A DNA stretch of 64,000 nucleotides from Alishewanella tabrizica (GTDB lineage Bacteria; Pseudomonadota; Gammaproteobacteria; Enterobacterales; Alteromonadaceae): assembly GCF_014652375.1 (NCBI RefSeq), contig NZ_BMYR01000004.1:62001-126000 (forward strand), read 5' to 3'. Each line of letters starts with the position of its first letter. The stretch's first letter is position 1. A program made the position numbers and the translations under genes. A model generated the notes under the pieces. The model saw only the letters and a list, made by a program, of their open reading frames with translations, had not been told where the DNA came from and made no database searches. Below are positions 1 through 9,686 of this stretch, in pieces.

Positions 1-813
1 CAGATCACACAAGAAGCACATGCGTTATCTACGGCATTGCGAGGCCAGAAAAAATTGCAAGGTAATTGGGGCGAGCTGGTGCTGGAGAATGTGTTAGAAC
101 GCTCTGGATTACAATTAGGTGTAGATTATCAGCGCGAAGTGAGTTTTACCTCGGAAGAAGGTAAGTATCGACCTGATGCTATCGTGTATTTACCGCAGAA
201 TAAACACCTGGTTATTGATGCAAAGGTGTCACTAAACGCTTATACCCGTTATGTTAATGCTGAGAATGAAACGGATCGAGTGCTGGCGTTAAAAGAACAT
301 GTTCAGGCTATTTCAAATCGAATTAAAGAATTATCGGCCAAAGAGTATTTTGCGTTACCGGGCTTAAACTCGCCAGATATGGTGTTTATGTTTATTCCCA
401 TTGAGTCCGCTTTTGTTGAAGCGCTCAAAGCCGATGAAAGCCTGTTTAGCCAAGCAATTGCTCAGCATATTCTGGTCGCTACGCCTACAACGTTGTTAAC
501 CAGTTTAAATATTGTTCGGCAATTGTGGCGTTATGAAGATCAAAATAAGCATACTGCTGCACTCGCTCAGAAAGCCGATGCCGTTTTTAAAAAACTAAAC
601 AGTTTTCTGGCCAATTTTGAAAAAATTAAAAAAGGGCTTGAGCAGGCGCAAACAGCCTATACCACGGCAGAAAACCAACTGGTTAGTGGCAAAGGCAATT
701 TAGTGAAACACGTCGCTGACTTTAAAAAGCTCGCTCCAGCCATTCGTAGCGAATTACCGCAGTATTTTCTTGAAAAAGCCGAACTAGAAATAGACCTAAG
801 CCAACCAGAGTAA
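1..813 (+). CDS. rmuC: DNA recombination protein RmuC, C-terminal part
   Basis: The reading frame is open from the first base, so the true start lies upstream of the window. A TTG at position 37 is internal and not a believable start. The visible part contains the family's conserved opening of the nuclease-like core (LRGQKKLQGNWGE, followed by a D-Y-x-R-E segment and PDAIVYLP...VIDAKVSL). This resembles a restriction-endonuclease-type fold with its D...D-x-K residues. A helical, coiled-coil-like tail (about residues 180-240 of the visible protein) follows, as in RmuC. The family is known from E. coli as a factor that limits inversion at short inverted repeats. The next gene is convergent, with only 8 bases between. 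The family call is firm; the biochemical role is inferred. Confidence 0.93.
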   Translation, partial: QITQEAHALSTALRGQKKLQGNWGELVLENVLERSGLQLGVDYQREVSFTSEEGKYRPDAIVYLPQNKHLVIDAKVSLNAYTRYVNAENETDRVLALKEHVQAISNRIKELSAKEYFALPGLNSPDMVFMFIPIESAFVEALKADESLFSQAIAQHILVATPTTLLTSLNIVRQLWRYEDQNKHTAALAQKADAVFKKLNSFLANFEKIKKGLEQAQTAYTTAENQLVSGKGNLVKHVADFKKLAPAIRSELPQYFLEKAELEIDLSQPE

Positions 814-821
814 GCTCAAGG

Positions 822-1226
822 TTAGGGCGTGTTGCTATTACATTGCGCCGCCCTTTTACTTAAACAGTGTTTCACGATGCTATTAATTTTTAACGAAGAA
901 AACGGCTTCACAATAAAATTACTGGCCCCGCCTTTAAGACATAAATGCACATTGTCAAACGAATGATGTGACGAGCACATCACCACATGCGTTCCCACTG
1001 TCTGCTTTTTGAACTCGGTTAATAAGATTCGGCCATCATAATCGGGTAATTCAATATCTAAAAAAATCATATCGTACCGTTGCTCGTTTAACAGTGCCAG
1101 AGCGCGTTGACCGGTGGCCGCATCATGAATTTTACCAAATCCCAATGGGGCCAAGATTTGCCGCAAGCAAGCACGGACGGTCGCAGCATCATCGACGATT
1201 AATACGGCCAATTGACTGTAAGGCAT
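822..1226 (-). CDS. Single-domain CheY-like response regulator
   Basis: This is a stand-alone receiver domain of about 134 residues. The N-terminal acidic pair (VDD, residues 11-13) and the phosphoacceptor Asp57 in IFLDIELPDYDG are visible. So are the conserved Ser/Thr region (CSSHHS) and the KPF lysine near the C-terminus. The start at 1226 was chosen over the longer frame at 1265 because AGGAGGG lies just ahead of it (1231-1237 on this strand). There is no output domain, so it probably acts by protein contact. It is divergent from the cheW-led operon, and its start is about 120 bases from the cheW start, so it may belong functionally to the same chemosensory array. Its specific partner is unknown. 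Confidence 0.9.
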   Translation of the reverse strand: MPYSQLAVLIVDDAATVRACLRQILAPLGFGKIHDAATGQRALALLNEQRYDMIFLDIELPDYDGRILLTEFKKQTVGTHVVMCSSHHSFDNVHLCLKGGASNFIVKPFSSLKINSIVKHCLSKRAAQCNSNTP

Positions 1227-1294
1227 ACGCCCTCCTAGTAATAGTAGCGTTTCATCAATTATCAAAAATATTTAATTTAATTATTATATGTCAT

Positions 1295-1323
1295 TTGACA
1301 AATTTATCAATTGATATGATAAT
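1295..1323 (+). promoter_or_regulatory. Sigma70 promoter of the chemosensory operon
   Basis: TTGACA (1295-1300), a 17-base spacer, then GATAAT (1318-1323), with one mismatch to consensus across both hexamers. The predicted transcript starts near 1330, giving a leader of about 16 bases that carries the AGGAGGG ribosome site of cheW. This suggests constitutive housekeeping expression rather than flagellar sigma28 control. Confidence 0.8.
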
Positions 1324-1345
1324 TTTGTCAGATACAGGAGGGCTT

Positions 1346-1882
1346 ATGCAATTATCACAAGCTACATTAACGCACCAAACGGCGATTTCCCCCAGCTTTA
1401 AGCAATATCTAACCTTTAATACGGGGGGAGAGTGTTATGCACTGGGCATTTTATTGGTGAAGGAAATTATCGAATTTGGCGGTATTACCAAAATTCCATT
1501 GATGCCTACTTTTGTTCGCGGGGTAATTAACTTACGAGGTGCGGTCGTGCCAGTCATCGATCTTAGTGCACGCTTGTATGGTAAATGCGTCGATGAAGGA
1601 AAACGCACCTGTATTGTTATTGTTGAAGTGCCGAATAATGCCGATGGCGTTACAGAGCTTGGTGTGGTGGTGGATGGGGTAAACGAGGTACTGGAATTAA
1701 ATTCAGCCGAATTAACCGCGCCGCCGCAATTTGGTAGCAAAATTCGTACTGATTTTATTGAGGCTATGGCGCGTTTATCGGATCGCTTATTGATGATTTT
1801 AGCACCTGAAAAAGTGCTATCAGTTGAGGAAATGGCCTCACTGGTCGCGGTAACCGAACACGTTAACAATCAGGAGCATTAA
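1346..1882 (+). CDS. cheW: Chemotaxis coupling protein CheW
   Basis: CheW is the adaptor that links receptors to the kinase CheA. This protein has 178 residues and is a single CheW-like (SH3-like) domain. It shows the typical order: Y-L-T-F-x-x-G-G-E-C-Y-A-L near residue 20, V-K-E-I-I near 35, then the hallmark [16 protein letters not shown]. The ATG at 1346 is preceded by CAGGAGGG, so the 84 extra codons of the longer open frame upstream are rejected. It is the first gene of an unbroken nine-gene run ending with cheB, which resembles the Pseudomonas aeruginosa che2 cluster. It is probably the dedicated coupler for the two receptors encoded in the same operon. Confidence 0.95.
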   Translation: MQLSQATLTHQTAISPSFKQYLTFNTGGECYALGILLVKEIIEFGGITKIPLMPTFVRGVINLRGAVVPVIDLSARLYGKCVDEGKRTCIVIVEVPNNADGVTELGVVVDGVNEVLELNSAELTAPPQFGSKIRTDFIEAMARLSDRLLMILAPEKVLSVEEMASLVAVTEHVNNQEH

Positions 1883-1883
1883 C

Positions 1884-3110
1884 ATGAATACCGTTAAGCT
1901 CATCGCCTCAAGTAACGCAGATTCTGCCTCTGAATGGTTAATTATAACGTTTATTCAAAAAAGCTTACGTTATTTGCACCGTTACGGCGTGGTACTACCT
2001 TACTTGTTATTGGGATTAACGTTAGGGTTTGTGTTAGCGGCATTTTGGTGTATTTGGAGTATTTTAATTGCTGCTTTTTTATTAGTGGCGTGGGGCTTAG
2101 AACGCCAATTATATGTTGAACTACAAGAGGTTAAATTTGCTTATCTACAGCAAGTTGCTGCAAATGAGCACTTACAGCAACAGATAACTCAACAAAGTGA
2201 TAACGGGCTAGCGGAACTGCTCAGTACCTTATGCCAGCAAATTGAACTCGCGCGTGGTGATGCAAATAACGCCGTGACCGGGCTCACAGCAGATTTCCAA
2301 TTTATTTATGATGCGCTGGATCACAGTATCCACCTAGCGAATAACGCCAGTGCTCAGTTTGGTCAGAACGATGCCGGTTTTGCCAAAGACAGTAAAGTAG
2401 AACTTGCGAATGTTATCAAAGCTTTAAATGCGGCCTTGGCCAGTAAGTCTGAACTGGTGCAATCGGTAAATTATGTGTCTGAGACGGCGACAGAGCTGAT
2501 GACGCAAACGGCGTCTATTCAAAAAATTTCTAAAGAAATTAACTTACTTTCATTGAATGCATCCATTGAAGCGGCTAGAGCTGGCGCGGCGGGGCGTGGC
2601 TTTGCGGTGGTAGCAGAACGGGTGCGAGAGTTATCCGATATTACCGCCGAGGCGGCAAATTTAATCATTCAGCGTATGCATACCCTGATGTCAGCCGTGG
2701 GGGCAAGCAGTACAAAATTGTCTGCGTCTCAGCAGCAAGATCAGCACATTTTGATCGAGGCAGAACAAAAGATCTCGGCAGTGCTAGAGCAAATGAATGG
2801 CGTTAATCAGCAGCTTAACGACAATGTGCATGCATTAGAACAAAACGCCGCTACCGTGCAGCAAAAGGTGGCGACCGCCTTGATGCAGTTTCAATTTCAA
2901 GATCGCGTAAGTCAAAAATTAGGCCATACCGCCGATGCGTTAGGGCAAATTCAACTACTGCTTGGTAGCGAGCAAGCCCTTAACAAAAACCAAATAACCG
3001 CAATAAGTGAACAACTCTATGCCTCTTACACCATGAAAGAAGAGCGTGACAGCCATCAAGGCGCAGCCAGTAATACAACGCATGTTGAAAACGAAATTAC
3101 CTTTTTCTGA
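1884..3110 (+). CDS. Methyl-accepting chemotaxis receptor, membrane-anchored, no large sensor domain
   Basis: This is a 408-residue receptor that starts one base after the cheW stop, with CAGGAG ahead of the ATG. Two closely spaced hydrophobic stretches (about residues 35-52 and 54-72) form a hairpin anchor with almost no periplasmic loop, so any stimulus is likely sensed within the membrane or the cytoplasm. The cytoplasmic hairpin tip is clear near residues 220-250 ([16 protein letters not shown], then [15 protein letters not shown]). The C-terminal segment contains a FQFQDRVSQ motif seen in many short receptors of this type. No HAMP domain is obvious. It is shorter than typical receptors of 500-650 residues. 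The ligand is unknown. Confidence 0.88.
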   Translation: MNTVKLIASSNADSASEWLIITFIQKSLRYLHRYGVVLPYLLLGLTLGFVLAAFWCIWSILIAAFLLVAWGLERQLYVELQEVKFAYLQQVAANEHLQQQITQQSDNGLAELLSTLCQQIELARGDANNAVTGLTADFQFIYDALDHSIHLANNASAQFGQNDAGFAKDSKVELANVIKALNAALASKSELVQSVNYVSETATELMTQTASIQKISKEINLLSLNASIEAARAGAAGRGFAVVAERVRELSDITAEAANLIIQRMHTLMSAVGASSTKLSASQQQDQHILIEAEQKISAVLEQMNGVNQQLNDNVHALEQNAATVQQKVATALMQFQFQDRVSQKLGHTADALGQIQLLLGSEQALNKNQITAISEQLYASYTMKEERDSHQGAASNTTHVENEITFF

Positions 3111-3115
3111 GGTTT

Positions 3116-3484
3116 ATGATGAATAAAACCATATTAGTTGTTGACGATTCGGCCTCTATCAGACAAGTGAGCAAATTGGTACTCACGGCTAAAGGCTTTG
3201 AAGTGATTACTGCCGAAGATGGCCAAGATGCATTAGCCAAACTCGATGGGAAAAAAATTCACTTAATTATAAGCGATTTAAATATGCCAAAAATGGATGG
3301 CTTGTCCTTACTTAGAAAAGTGAAAGAGTTGCCCGCCTACAAATTTACCCCTTTTGTCATGCTTACCACTGAATCGGGTGAGAGTTTTATGGCACAAGGT
3401 AAAGCAGCTGGCGCCAAGGCCTGGATGGTAAAACCCTTTCAACCTGACAACTTATTGAATGTTGTTCAAAAGTTAGTGCCATAA
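3116..3484 (+). CDS. cheY: Chemotaxis response regulator CheY
   Basis: This is a single receiver domain of 122 residues. It has the acidic pair in VVDDSASIRQ, phosphoacceptor Asp54 in LIISDLNMPKMDG, Thr in the MLTTES segment and Lys in KPFQPDNLL, which are the full set of CheY active-site residues. Two ATG codons are in tandem (3116 and 3119) behind a weak GAGG, so either could be used. It lies between the receptor and the STAS gene, five bases after the preceding stop. It is expected to be phosphorylated by the CheA of this cluster. Whether it acts on the flagellar motor or on another output cannot be read from the sequence; in the P. aeruginosa che2-type system the output is not motor control. 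Confidence 0.93.
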   Translation: MMNKTILVVDDSASIRQVSKLVLTAKGFEVITAEDGQDALAKLDGKKIHLIISDLNMPKMDGLSLLRKVKELPAYKFTPFVMLTTESGESFMAQGKAAGAKAWMVKPFQPDNLLNVVQKLVP

Positions 3485-3494
3485 CGAGGTGATT

Positions 3495-3782
3495 ATGAGC
3501 GATGCATTACACACTATTGAAACGCCTGCCTTACTAACAATTTACGAGGTGGCACAACAAGCTCAGCTTTGGCAGCAGCAATTACAGCAAACAGGATCTC
3601 TAAATTGGTCTTTAGCCGCTTTACAAGAGTGTGATGCCGCCGGATTACAATTGTTAATGGCCATGGCAAAGAGCGTGCAATTGCAACATCCGCATGCCGT
3701 TATTACCCCGCCAGCACAAGAAACGTTAGCACACTGGCTTATGGCTAAACTTGCGGCACATGCAGGAGCTGATTATGCTTAA
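3495..3782 (+). CDS. STAS-domain protein of the chemosensory cluster
   Basis: This is a 95-residue protein resembling the STAS fold (anti-anti-sigma factor and MlaB type). It has a central LAALQECDAAGLQLLMAMAKS segment, where the D-A-A-G-L-Q-L-L run corresponds to the usual D-S-(S/A)-G-L-x-L-L phosphorylation loop. The phospho-accepting Ser is replaced by Ala, so regulation by serine phosphorylation is unlikely. The ATG at 3495 fits the CGAGGTG ribosome site better than the GTG at 3489. Its 3' end overlaps the cheA start by 8 bases, implying translational coupling. STAS proteins occur in some che clusters of this class; the partner here is unknown. Confidence 0.75.
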   Translation: MSDALHTIETPALLTIYEVAQQAQLWQQQLQQTGSLNWSLAALQECDAAGLQLLMAMAKSVQLQHPHAVITPPAQETLAHWLMAKLAAHAGADYA

Positions 3783-5961
3783 TATGCAAGAATTGGTAAG
3801 CATTTTTTTAACCGAAGGACGTGAGTTAACGGATTTTCTTGAACAAGAATTATTAGCTGTTGAACATGCGCCATCGGCATTAAACGACGAAACGATAAAT
3901 GCTATGTTTCGTGCCGCCCACACCATTAAGGGCTCTGCAGGTGTGGTGGGATTACACGACGTTGTTGCCTTTACACACTTAGTAGAAACCGCCTTTGAAA
4001 GTGTGCGAGCAAAACAACTTCAGTTAAATACACCACTTATTAACATACTATTACGTTGCAATGATCATATTGTTTTGCTGTTCAATTATGCTGAAAATCA
4101 ACAAGATGTTCCTGTTAGCAGTATAGACGCCGGTCAACAGTTGTTGACCGAGTTAGCACAGTTTTTAACACCGAATGCCTCGCAATTAACACCGCTTCAG
4201 GCCATGGGCTCTGCAGCAATCCCGATCATCGATGACACCGCGGCAACGCTACTGCAAACGCAACACATTTATATTCAATTTGGTCCTGATACGTTTCGTG
4301 ATGGGTTTGATCCCATCGCCATGCTGCGTTTTATTGCCAAAGAATGCCGGATTGTTGCTGAATACTGGTACTGCCCGATATCCCCATTGGCTCCAATGTC
4401 GCAGGTTACCGATTTTAATGTGTTTGAACATTGTTATTTATGCTTGGATCTGGTGGTTACCGCTGGGCACGATGCACTTTTCGCTGAAGCCTTTGAATAT
4501 ATTAAAGCAGATAGCGTAGTACACTTTTTTGCCCCAGAGTCCTCAGTAGCAGTGTATCAACAATTTTTAGCCAGTTTGCCTTCTGAAGAAGCTAACAGGC
4601 TGCAACAGCGTTGGCTGCAGTTAGGATTGTGGCCAATTACGACGTCAGAAAGCACCTGCGAAACATTATCCAGCGAGAATGAAATGCCGGCTAACGTGAC
4701 AGTCCAGAATGCTTCTGCGCTGCGTGCGGAGGAGATGATAGAGACGCCGTCGGTACAGACTAAAGCCGCGAGCAAAGATCTTCGCTTAATGCGGGTGCCG
4801 GCCTTTCGTTTAGATGAAATGGTTAATCAATTAGGTGAATTAGTGATTGCTACGGCTACCTTGCAATCGCTTATGCAAGAGCAAACAAATAGTAGTTTGG
4901 CTGAAACCGTTGAGCATATTCAACAACTGGTTGACGATATTCAAAGCAGTGCCTTGCAGTTACGCATGGTACAAATTGGTGAAACCTTTAACCGCTTTAA
5001 TCGTGTGGTGCGTGATATTGCAACAACGTTGGGCAAAAACGTGCGGTTAGAGATTGAGGGTGCTGATACTGAACTCGATAAATCGATGGTAGAACGTATT
5101 AGTGATCCATTAATGCATTTAGTGCGCAATGCCATGGACCATGGCTTAGAGCTACCTGATGAACGCGCAGCAGCAGGAAAAGCGAGTCAAGGATTATTAG
5201 CATTAAGCGCCTACCACGACTCGGGATCTATTGTTATTGAAATCCGTGACGATGGAAGGGGCATTAATCGTAAAAAAGTGCTGAGCAAAGCCATTGAGAA
5301 AGGCATTGTGAGCAAAACGGCTGAGCTTAGCGACATAGAGATTGATGAGCTAATTTTTGCAGCCGGTTTTTCTACGGCCGATGAGGTAAGTAACCTGTCT
5401 GGCCGCGGTGTGGGTATGGATGTGGTACGCAAAAATATTGAAGCCTTGCGCGGTACGGTACATATCTTTTCTGTGCCAGGCCAAGGCACGACCTTTCAAT
5501 TACGTTTGCCACTGACCCTAGCTATCATCGATGGCTTTATGGTGCGAGTAGCTGATTCAAAATTTGTGATCCCGCTCAATTTAGTGACCGAGTGTATTGA
5601 ATTACCCGCCAGCAGTGCCGATGCCACAACTGCTTCGTTTATGCATCTTCGTGGCGAGATGCTGCCTTTTATCTTCCTTGAGCAATTATTTCAGCTCACT
5701 CGCATCGAGCAAGCGCGCCGCAGCATTATTGTGGTGCGTTATGGCCAATACAAAGCAGGCTTGGTAGTAGACCAAGTGTTAGGCGAATTTCAAACCGTCA
5801 TTAAACCTTTGGGTAAATTATTTGAGTTTATGCAAGGGATCAGTGGCTCCAGTATTTTAGGCTCAGGGGATATTGCACTGATCTTAGATATTCCCAAGTT
5901 AATTAACAAACAAACTGACAAAAACACGTTAGCACCAGCTAAGCACGAGGTGACAAAATGA
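3775..5961 (+). CDS. cheA: Chemotaxis histidine kinase CheA
   Basis: CheA is a 728-residue autophosphorylating kinase that passes phosphate to CheY and CheB. Domain order: the Hpt domain (P1), with phosphorylated His49 in [10 protein letters not shown]; a long, divergent linker and possible P2 region (about 130-330); the P3 dimerisation helices opening with [18 protein letters not shown]; the HATPase P4 domain, with [12 protein letters not shown] (N box), DDGRGI (G1) and GRGVGMDVV (G2); and a C-terminal CheW-like P5 domain. The ATG at 3775 has GCAGGAG upstream and overlaps the STAS gene; the open frame before it is rejected. All key residues are present, so the kinase is predicted to be active. 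Confidence 0.95.
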   Translation: MLNMQELVSIFLTEGRELTDFLEQELLAVEHAPSALNDETINAMFRAAHTIKGSAGVVGLHDVVAFTHLVETAFESVRAKQLQLNTPLINILLRCNDHIVLLFNYAENQQDVPVSSIDAGQQLLTELAQFLTPNASQLTPLQAMGSAAIPIIDDTAATLLQTQHIYIQFGPDTFRDGFDPIAMLRFIAKECRIVAEYWYCPISPLAPMSQVTDFNVFEHCYLCLDLVVTAGHDALFAEAFEYIKADSVVHFFAPESSVAVYQQFLASLPSEEANRLQQRWLQLGLWPITTSESTCETLSSENEMPANVTVQNASALRAEEMIETPSVQTKAASKDLRLMRVPAFRLDEMVNQLGELVIATATLQSLMQEQTNSSLAETVEHIQQLVDDIQSSALQLRMVQIGETFNRFNRVVRDIATTLGKNVRLEIEGADTELDKSMVERISDPLMHLVRNAMDHGLELPDERAAAGKASQGLLALSAYHDSGSIVIEIRDDGRGINRKKVLSKAIEKGIVSKTAELSDIEIDELIFAAGFSTADEVSNLSGRGVGMDVVRKNIEALRGTVHIFSVPGQGTTFQLRLPLTLAIIDGFMVRVADSKFVIPLNLVTECIELPASSADATTASFMHLRGEMLPFIFLEQLFQLTRIEQARRSIIVVRYGQYKAGLVVDQVLGEFQTVIKPLGKLFEFMQGISGSSILGSGDIALILDIPKLINKQTDKNTLAPAKHEVTK

Positions 5962-8342
5962 GTATTATTGATTTTTTAAGTAAAAACCAAACCAAAAATT
6001 TAGCGACAGCACTAGAAAAAACCGTGCAACAGCGTGAATATGCTACCTTAGCGGCCAATAGCTACGCGGGCGAGCACGCCGCCTTAGCTGAATCGGTAAA
6101 CGTGCTTATTGATAACGTAAGACAAAGTGTGCTGAAAAACAGCGCGCTTGATGCGGTGGAGACCAATATTATGGTAGCCGATCGTAACTATAATATTGTG
6201 TATGTTAATCAGTCGCTTATGAGTATGCTGGTTACCGCCGAGGCTGATATCCAAAAAGACTTACCTAATTTTTCTGCGCAGCATGTGGTGGGCAGTAATA
6301 TCGATGTTTTCCACAAAAAACCCGCTATGCAACGTGGCATGTTAGATAAATTACGCACGGCGCATCGCACCCGATTATTGATCGGTGGCCGCACCTTTAT
6401 GTTATTGGTAACGCCCGTATTTGAACAAGAGCGGCGTACCGGCACCGTTGTAGAATGGCAAGATATGACCGACATACTTGCGCGCGAAGAGCAGGCAAAT
6501 CGGTTAGCTATTCAAGAGAAAAAGTTATTTGAAGAAAACCTATGCATTCGTAACGCGCTAGATGCCAGTACCGCCAACATTATGTTGGCCGATGCCGACT
6601 TAACAATTATATATGTCAACCGCTCTATGGCAGCGACCTTAGCCAATATTGAAGACGCAATTCGTATTACCTTGCCCAACTTTAGCGCTAAAAATGTGGT
6701 GGGCACCAATATTGATGTGTTTCATAAAAATCCCGCACATCAGCGCAAAATGTTAAGCGGTTTGCAAGATCCCCACACCGCAGTATTACGGTTTGCCGAA
6801 TTTACCCTAGAACTGATTATTACCCCAGTGTTTAACTTAGAAAATCAACGTACCGCCACCATTGTTGAATGGAAAGATGTGACAGTACAAATCAAGAACG
6901 ATCAGCAAATGCTGCATTTGTTTGGTAACGCCTTTACCGCCATAGAACAAGGAAACTTTAGCCAGCGTATTGCCCTCACAGAATTATCGGGGGTGGTAAA
7001 AGACATTGCCGAGAAATACAACAGTGCGGTACAAATTTTGGATGCAGCAATCAATGATAACGCAACAGTATTAAAAGCGGTATCGGAAGGGCGCCTAGAC
7101 GTTGCCCCACAGGTTGAATGTAATGGTTTATTGGCCGAGCTAGCAAGTAGTACGGCTACGGTTACCCAAACCGTAAATCAGGTTGTAAGTGCGGTACTTG
7201 AGATGGTGAATGACGCACAGCGTGGTAATTTATCGAATCGCGCCGACAGTAGCCAATATTTAAATAGCTATGAGGTGCTGCTTGAGAGTATGAATCAATT
7301 ACTTGAAGCGACTGAGCGGCCAATTAAAGAGACGGCAGCGGTGATGACCGGCTTACGCGAAGGCGATCTCACCGTGCTGATCGAAGGCGATTATCACGGC
7401 ACCTATGGCGAATTAAAAGACAGCGTAAATGGTACAATTGATAGCTTCCGCCAAGTGATTTCTGATGTACGCTCTAACTCAGAATCCTTGGCTCAAGCAT
7501 CGTCTGAAGTTTCCGCTACTGCTCAATCCTTAGCCCAGGGCGCCAGTGAGCAAGCGGCATCGGTAGAAGAAACCTCTGCAGCAGTAGAACAAATGACCGC
7601 CTCGATTGCACAAAATGCAGAAAATGCCAAAGTAACAGATGGCATGTCGGCTAAAGCCGCCGCTGAAGCCCGCGAAGGCGGCGTTGCGGTTGAAAATACC
7701 GTACAAGCGATGAAAGACATTGCCTCAAAAATTGGCATTATTGACGATATTGCCTATCAAACGAACTTATTAGCCCTTAATGCCGCCATTGAAGCGGCTC
7801 GGGCTGGCGAGCATGGTAAAGGGTTTGCGGTTGTGGCTGCAGAAGTGCGTAAACTGGCTGAGCGCTCACAAGTGGCTGCCCAAGAAATTTCAACGCTGGC
7901 CAGTGGCTCTGTACAAAAAGCCGAACGCGCTGGTTCACTCTTAAAAGAAATCGTACCTGCCATTGGCAAAACCTCTGATTTAGTGCAAGAAATTGCTGCC
8001 GCCTCGGATGAGCAATCGGCTGGCGTCGGGCAAATTAATGAATCTATGTCGCAAGTTACACAAGCCACACAGCAAAGTGCTTCTGCTTCAGAAGAATTAG
8101 CGGCGACGGCTGAAGAGATGTCTGGTCAAGCTGAAACCCTGATGCAATTGGTGGGGTACTTTAAAATTGGTGAGGATACGAACAGCCTAAACACATCTTT
8201 TAAAGCACCCGTGGTAAATCCTAAGATGGCCAATAGCGCAAAGGCAACTGGTACACGGGTGCAAACTGGGGCCAAAAGTAGTGCGCCAAAAAGTGCCATC
8301 GCCGGGAAAAAGCTCGATAAAAGCCAGTTTGGATCCTTCTAA
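5958..8342 (+). CDS. Soluble Aer2-like chemoreceptor with two PAS (putative haem) domains
   Basis: This is a 794-residue receptor without transmembrane segments. Its start overlaps the cheA stop (ATGA). Two homologous PAS domains occupy about residues 60-172 and 195-312. Each carries an N-I-D-V-F-H-K segment (His119, His256) and an (I/V)-V-E-W-(Q/K)-D segment (Trp167, Trp305). The His-Trp spacing of 48-49 residues matches, as I recall, the haem-ligand His234 and oxygen-binding Trp283 of P. aeruginosa Aer2. A HAMP-like region precedes the methylation helices and the signalling tip ([19 protein letters not shown]). The last five residues, QFGSF, fit the x-aromatic-x-x-aromatic CheR-tethering pattern. 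Vibrio cholerae Aer2 is a known dual PAS-haem oxygen sensor, so oxygen sensing is the likely role. Confidence 0.88.
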   Translation: MSIIDFLSKNQTKNLATALEKTVQQREYATLAANSYAGEHAALAESVNVLIDNVRQSVLKNSALDAVETNIMVADRNYNIVYVNQSLMSMLVTAEADIQKDLPNFSAQHVVGSNIDVFHKKPAMQRGMLDKLRTAHRTRLLIGGRTFMLLVTPVFEQERRTGTVVEWQDMTDILAREEQANRLAIQEKKLFEENLCIRNALDASTANIMLADADLTIIYVNRSMAATLANIEDAIRITLPNFSAKNVVGTNIDVFHKNPAHQRKMLSGLQDPHTAVLRFAEFTLELIITPVFNLENQRTATIVEWKDVTVQIKNDQQMLHLFGNAFTAIEQGNFSQRIALTELSGVVKDIAEKYNSAVQILDAAINDNATVLKAVSEGRLDVAPQVECNGLLAELASSTATVTQTVNQVVSAVLEMVNDAQRGNLSNRADSSQYLNSYEVLLESMNQLLEATERPIKETAAVMTGLREGDLTVLIEGDYHGTYGELKDSVNGTIDSFRQVISDVRSNSESLAQASSEVSATAQSLAQGASEQAASVEETSAAVEQMTASIAQNAENAKVTDGMSAKAAAEAREGGVAVENTVQAMKDIASKIGIIDDIAYQTNLLALNAAIEAARAGEHGKGFAVVAAEVRKLAERSQVAAQEISTLASGSVQKAERAGSLLKEIVPAIGKTSDLVQEIAAASDEQSAGVGQINESMSQVTQATQQSASASEELAATAEEMSGQAETLMQLVGYFKIGEDTNSLNTSFKAPVVNPKMANSAKATGTRVQTGAKSSAPKSAIAGKKLDKSQFGSF

Positions 8343-8353
8343 GGGGCAATATC

Positions 8354-9169
8354 ATGCATGCGGATCTGATTTCTCATGATGAGTTTGAACAGATACGGCG
8401 TTTTTTTCAGCATGAGTCGGGAATTGCTTTACCCGATACCAAGCGTAGTTTGGTATCGGGGCGATTAACGGGCCGCTTGCGGGCGTTAAAGTTAGGCAGT
8501 TTTGCAGAGTATTTGCACTTTATTTTGCAACCTGGGCAAGAGCTGGAAAAACAAATGGCGGTTGATTTACTGACCACCAATGAAACCTATTTTTACCGTG
8601 AACCAAAACACTTTACCTATTTGCAGGCGTTACTCGCAGAATGGTCTGGCGATAAAGCCCCGCTTATCTGGAGTGCGGCGTGTTCTTCGGGAGAAGAGCC
8701 CTATACTTTAGCCATGTTAATGGCTGAGGCTTTTGGCAGTCGTCCTTGGCAGATTTTAGCCAGCGATATTTCTACTCGGGTATTAGAAAGTGCTCGTACG
8801 GCACTTTACCCCCTTACTCGGGCCAAGGAATTACCGCAGCCGTTATTAAAAAAATATTGCTTAAAAGGCAAGGGCGAGTATGACGGCTATTTATTAATCG
8901 ACGAAAAGTTGCAGCAACGAGTTCAATTTGCCCAACGTAACTTAATGGAACCACAGAGGCTTGACAGCAAAGTAGACATTATATTTTTACGTAACGTATT
9001 AATTTATTTTGATAATAAAACAAAGGCTGTGATTTTAAATAACCTATCACGATGTTTAAAGCCTGACGGCTTAATGTTTATTGGCCATTCAGAATCGCTT
9101 CATGGGATCAGTGATCAGTTTGTGTCGTTAAAACCAGCGTTATACCGTTTCACAGGGGGGCGCACATGA
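8354..9169 (+). CDS. cheR: Chemotaxis protein methyltransferase CheR
   Basis: CheR transfers methyl groups from S-adenosylmethionine to receptor glutamates. This protein is 271 residues long, the usual length. The helical N-terminal CheR_N domain ends with DLLTTNETYFYREPKHF, a hallmark of the family. The SAM-binding core carries WSAACSSGEEPYTLAM (motif I), ASDIST, IFLRNVLIYF and a terminal GHSESL. ATG at 8354 follows AAGGGGC, 11 bases after the receptor gene. The neighbouring Aer2-like receptor ends with a pentapeptide that could tether this enzyme. All sequence features point to an active enzyme. Confidence 0.95.
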   Translation: MHADLISHDEFEQIRRFFQHESGIALPDTKRSLVSGRLTGRLRALKLGSFAEYLHFILQPGQELEKQMAVDLLTTNETYFYREPKHFTYLQALLAEWSGDKAPLIWSAACSSGEEPYTLAMLMAEAFGSRPWQILASDISTRVLESARTALYPLTRAKELPQPLLKKYCLKGKGEYDGYLLIDEKLQQRVQFAQRNLMEPQRLDSKVDIIFLRNVLIYFDNKTKAVILNNLSRCLKPDGLMFIGHSESLHGISDQFVSLKPALYRFTGGRT

Positions 9170-9678
9170 ATAAGAATGTGTTTCTAAAACCGGGTGATTG
9201 GTTTTTTGGTAAAGGTGAAGGTAAGGTCAGTACCATATTAGGCTCCTGCGTCTCAATGGTACTCTGGCATCCCAAGCATCAGCTATTGGGGGTTAGTCAT
9301 ATTTTATTACCCAGCCGCCAGAGTGTTGTGCCGGGAAGTGGGGAATTGCCAGTGACTAAACCTGATCTTTCTGGCAGGTTTGCCGACGAATTAATTGATA
9401 TTTTTAAGCTAGAAACCCCGCTTTTTCATGTAAATGCGGCGGGATTTACCGCGTGTTTAGTGGGCGGGGGCAATATGTTTCCGCACTCGCAAAACGCGCC
9501 CGCCATTGGCGAAAAGAATGTTGAAACATGTCGGCAGCTCTTAACCGCGTTAGCCATTCCAATTATTACTACCGATACTGGCGGCGCGATTTATCGACGC
9601 TTAACCGTGAACATCGCTACTGGGCAAATACATATTGAACGGTCTACGGTTAATCGCTTTGAATTACTGTTTGCTTAG
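9166..9678 (+). CDS. cheD: Chemoreceptor glutamine deamidase CheD
   Basis: CheD deamidates specific receptor glutamines and can bind CheY-type partners. This protein has 170 residues. The family's catalytic Cys28 lies in TILGSCVSM and the His45 in GVSHILLP; the conserved GGGNMF segment follows, then the glycine-rich TDTGG near residue 145. The start overlaps the cheR stop (ATGA), so the two are translationally coupled. Its position between cheR and cheB is the same as in the P. aeruginosa che2 cluster. No odd features are visible. Confidence 0.94.
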   Translation: MNKNVFLKPGDWFFGKGEGKVSTILGSCVSMVLWHPKHQLLGVSHILLPSRQSVVPGSGELPVTKPDLSGRFADELIDIFKLETPLFHVNAAGFTACLVGGGNMFPHSQNAPAIGEKNVETCRQLLTALAIPIITTDTGGAIYRRLTVNIATGQIHIERSTVNRFELLFA

Positions 9679-9686
9679 GGGATCCT

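Noticed and set aside
1435..1869. Minus-strand gene opposite cheW
   Set aside because: It lies wholly within cheW and has no family resemblance or ribosome site.
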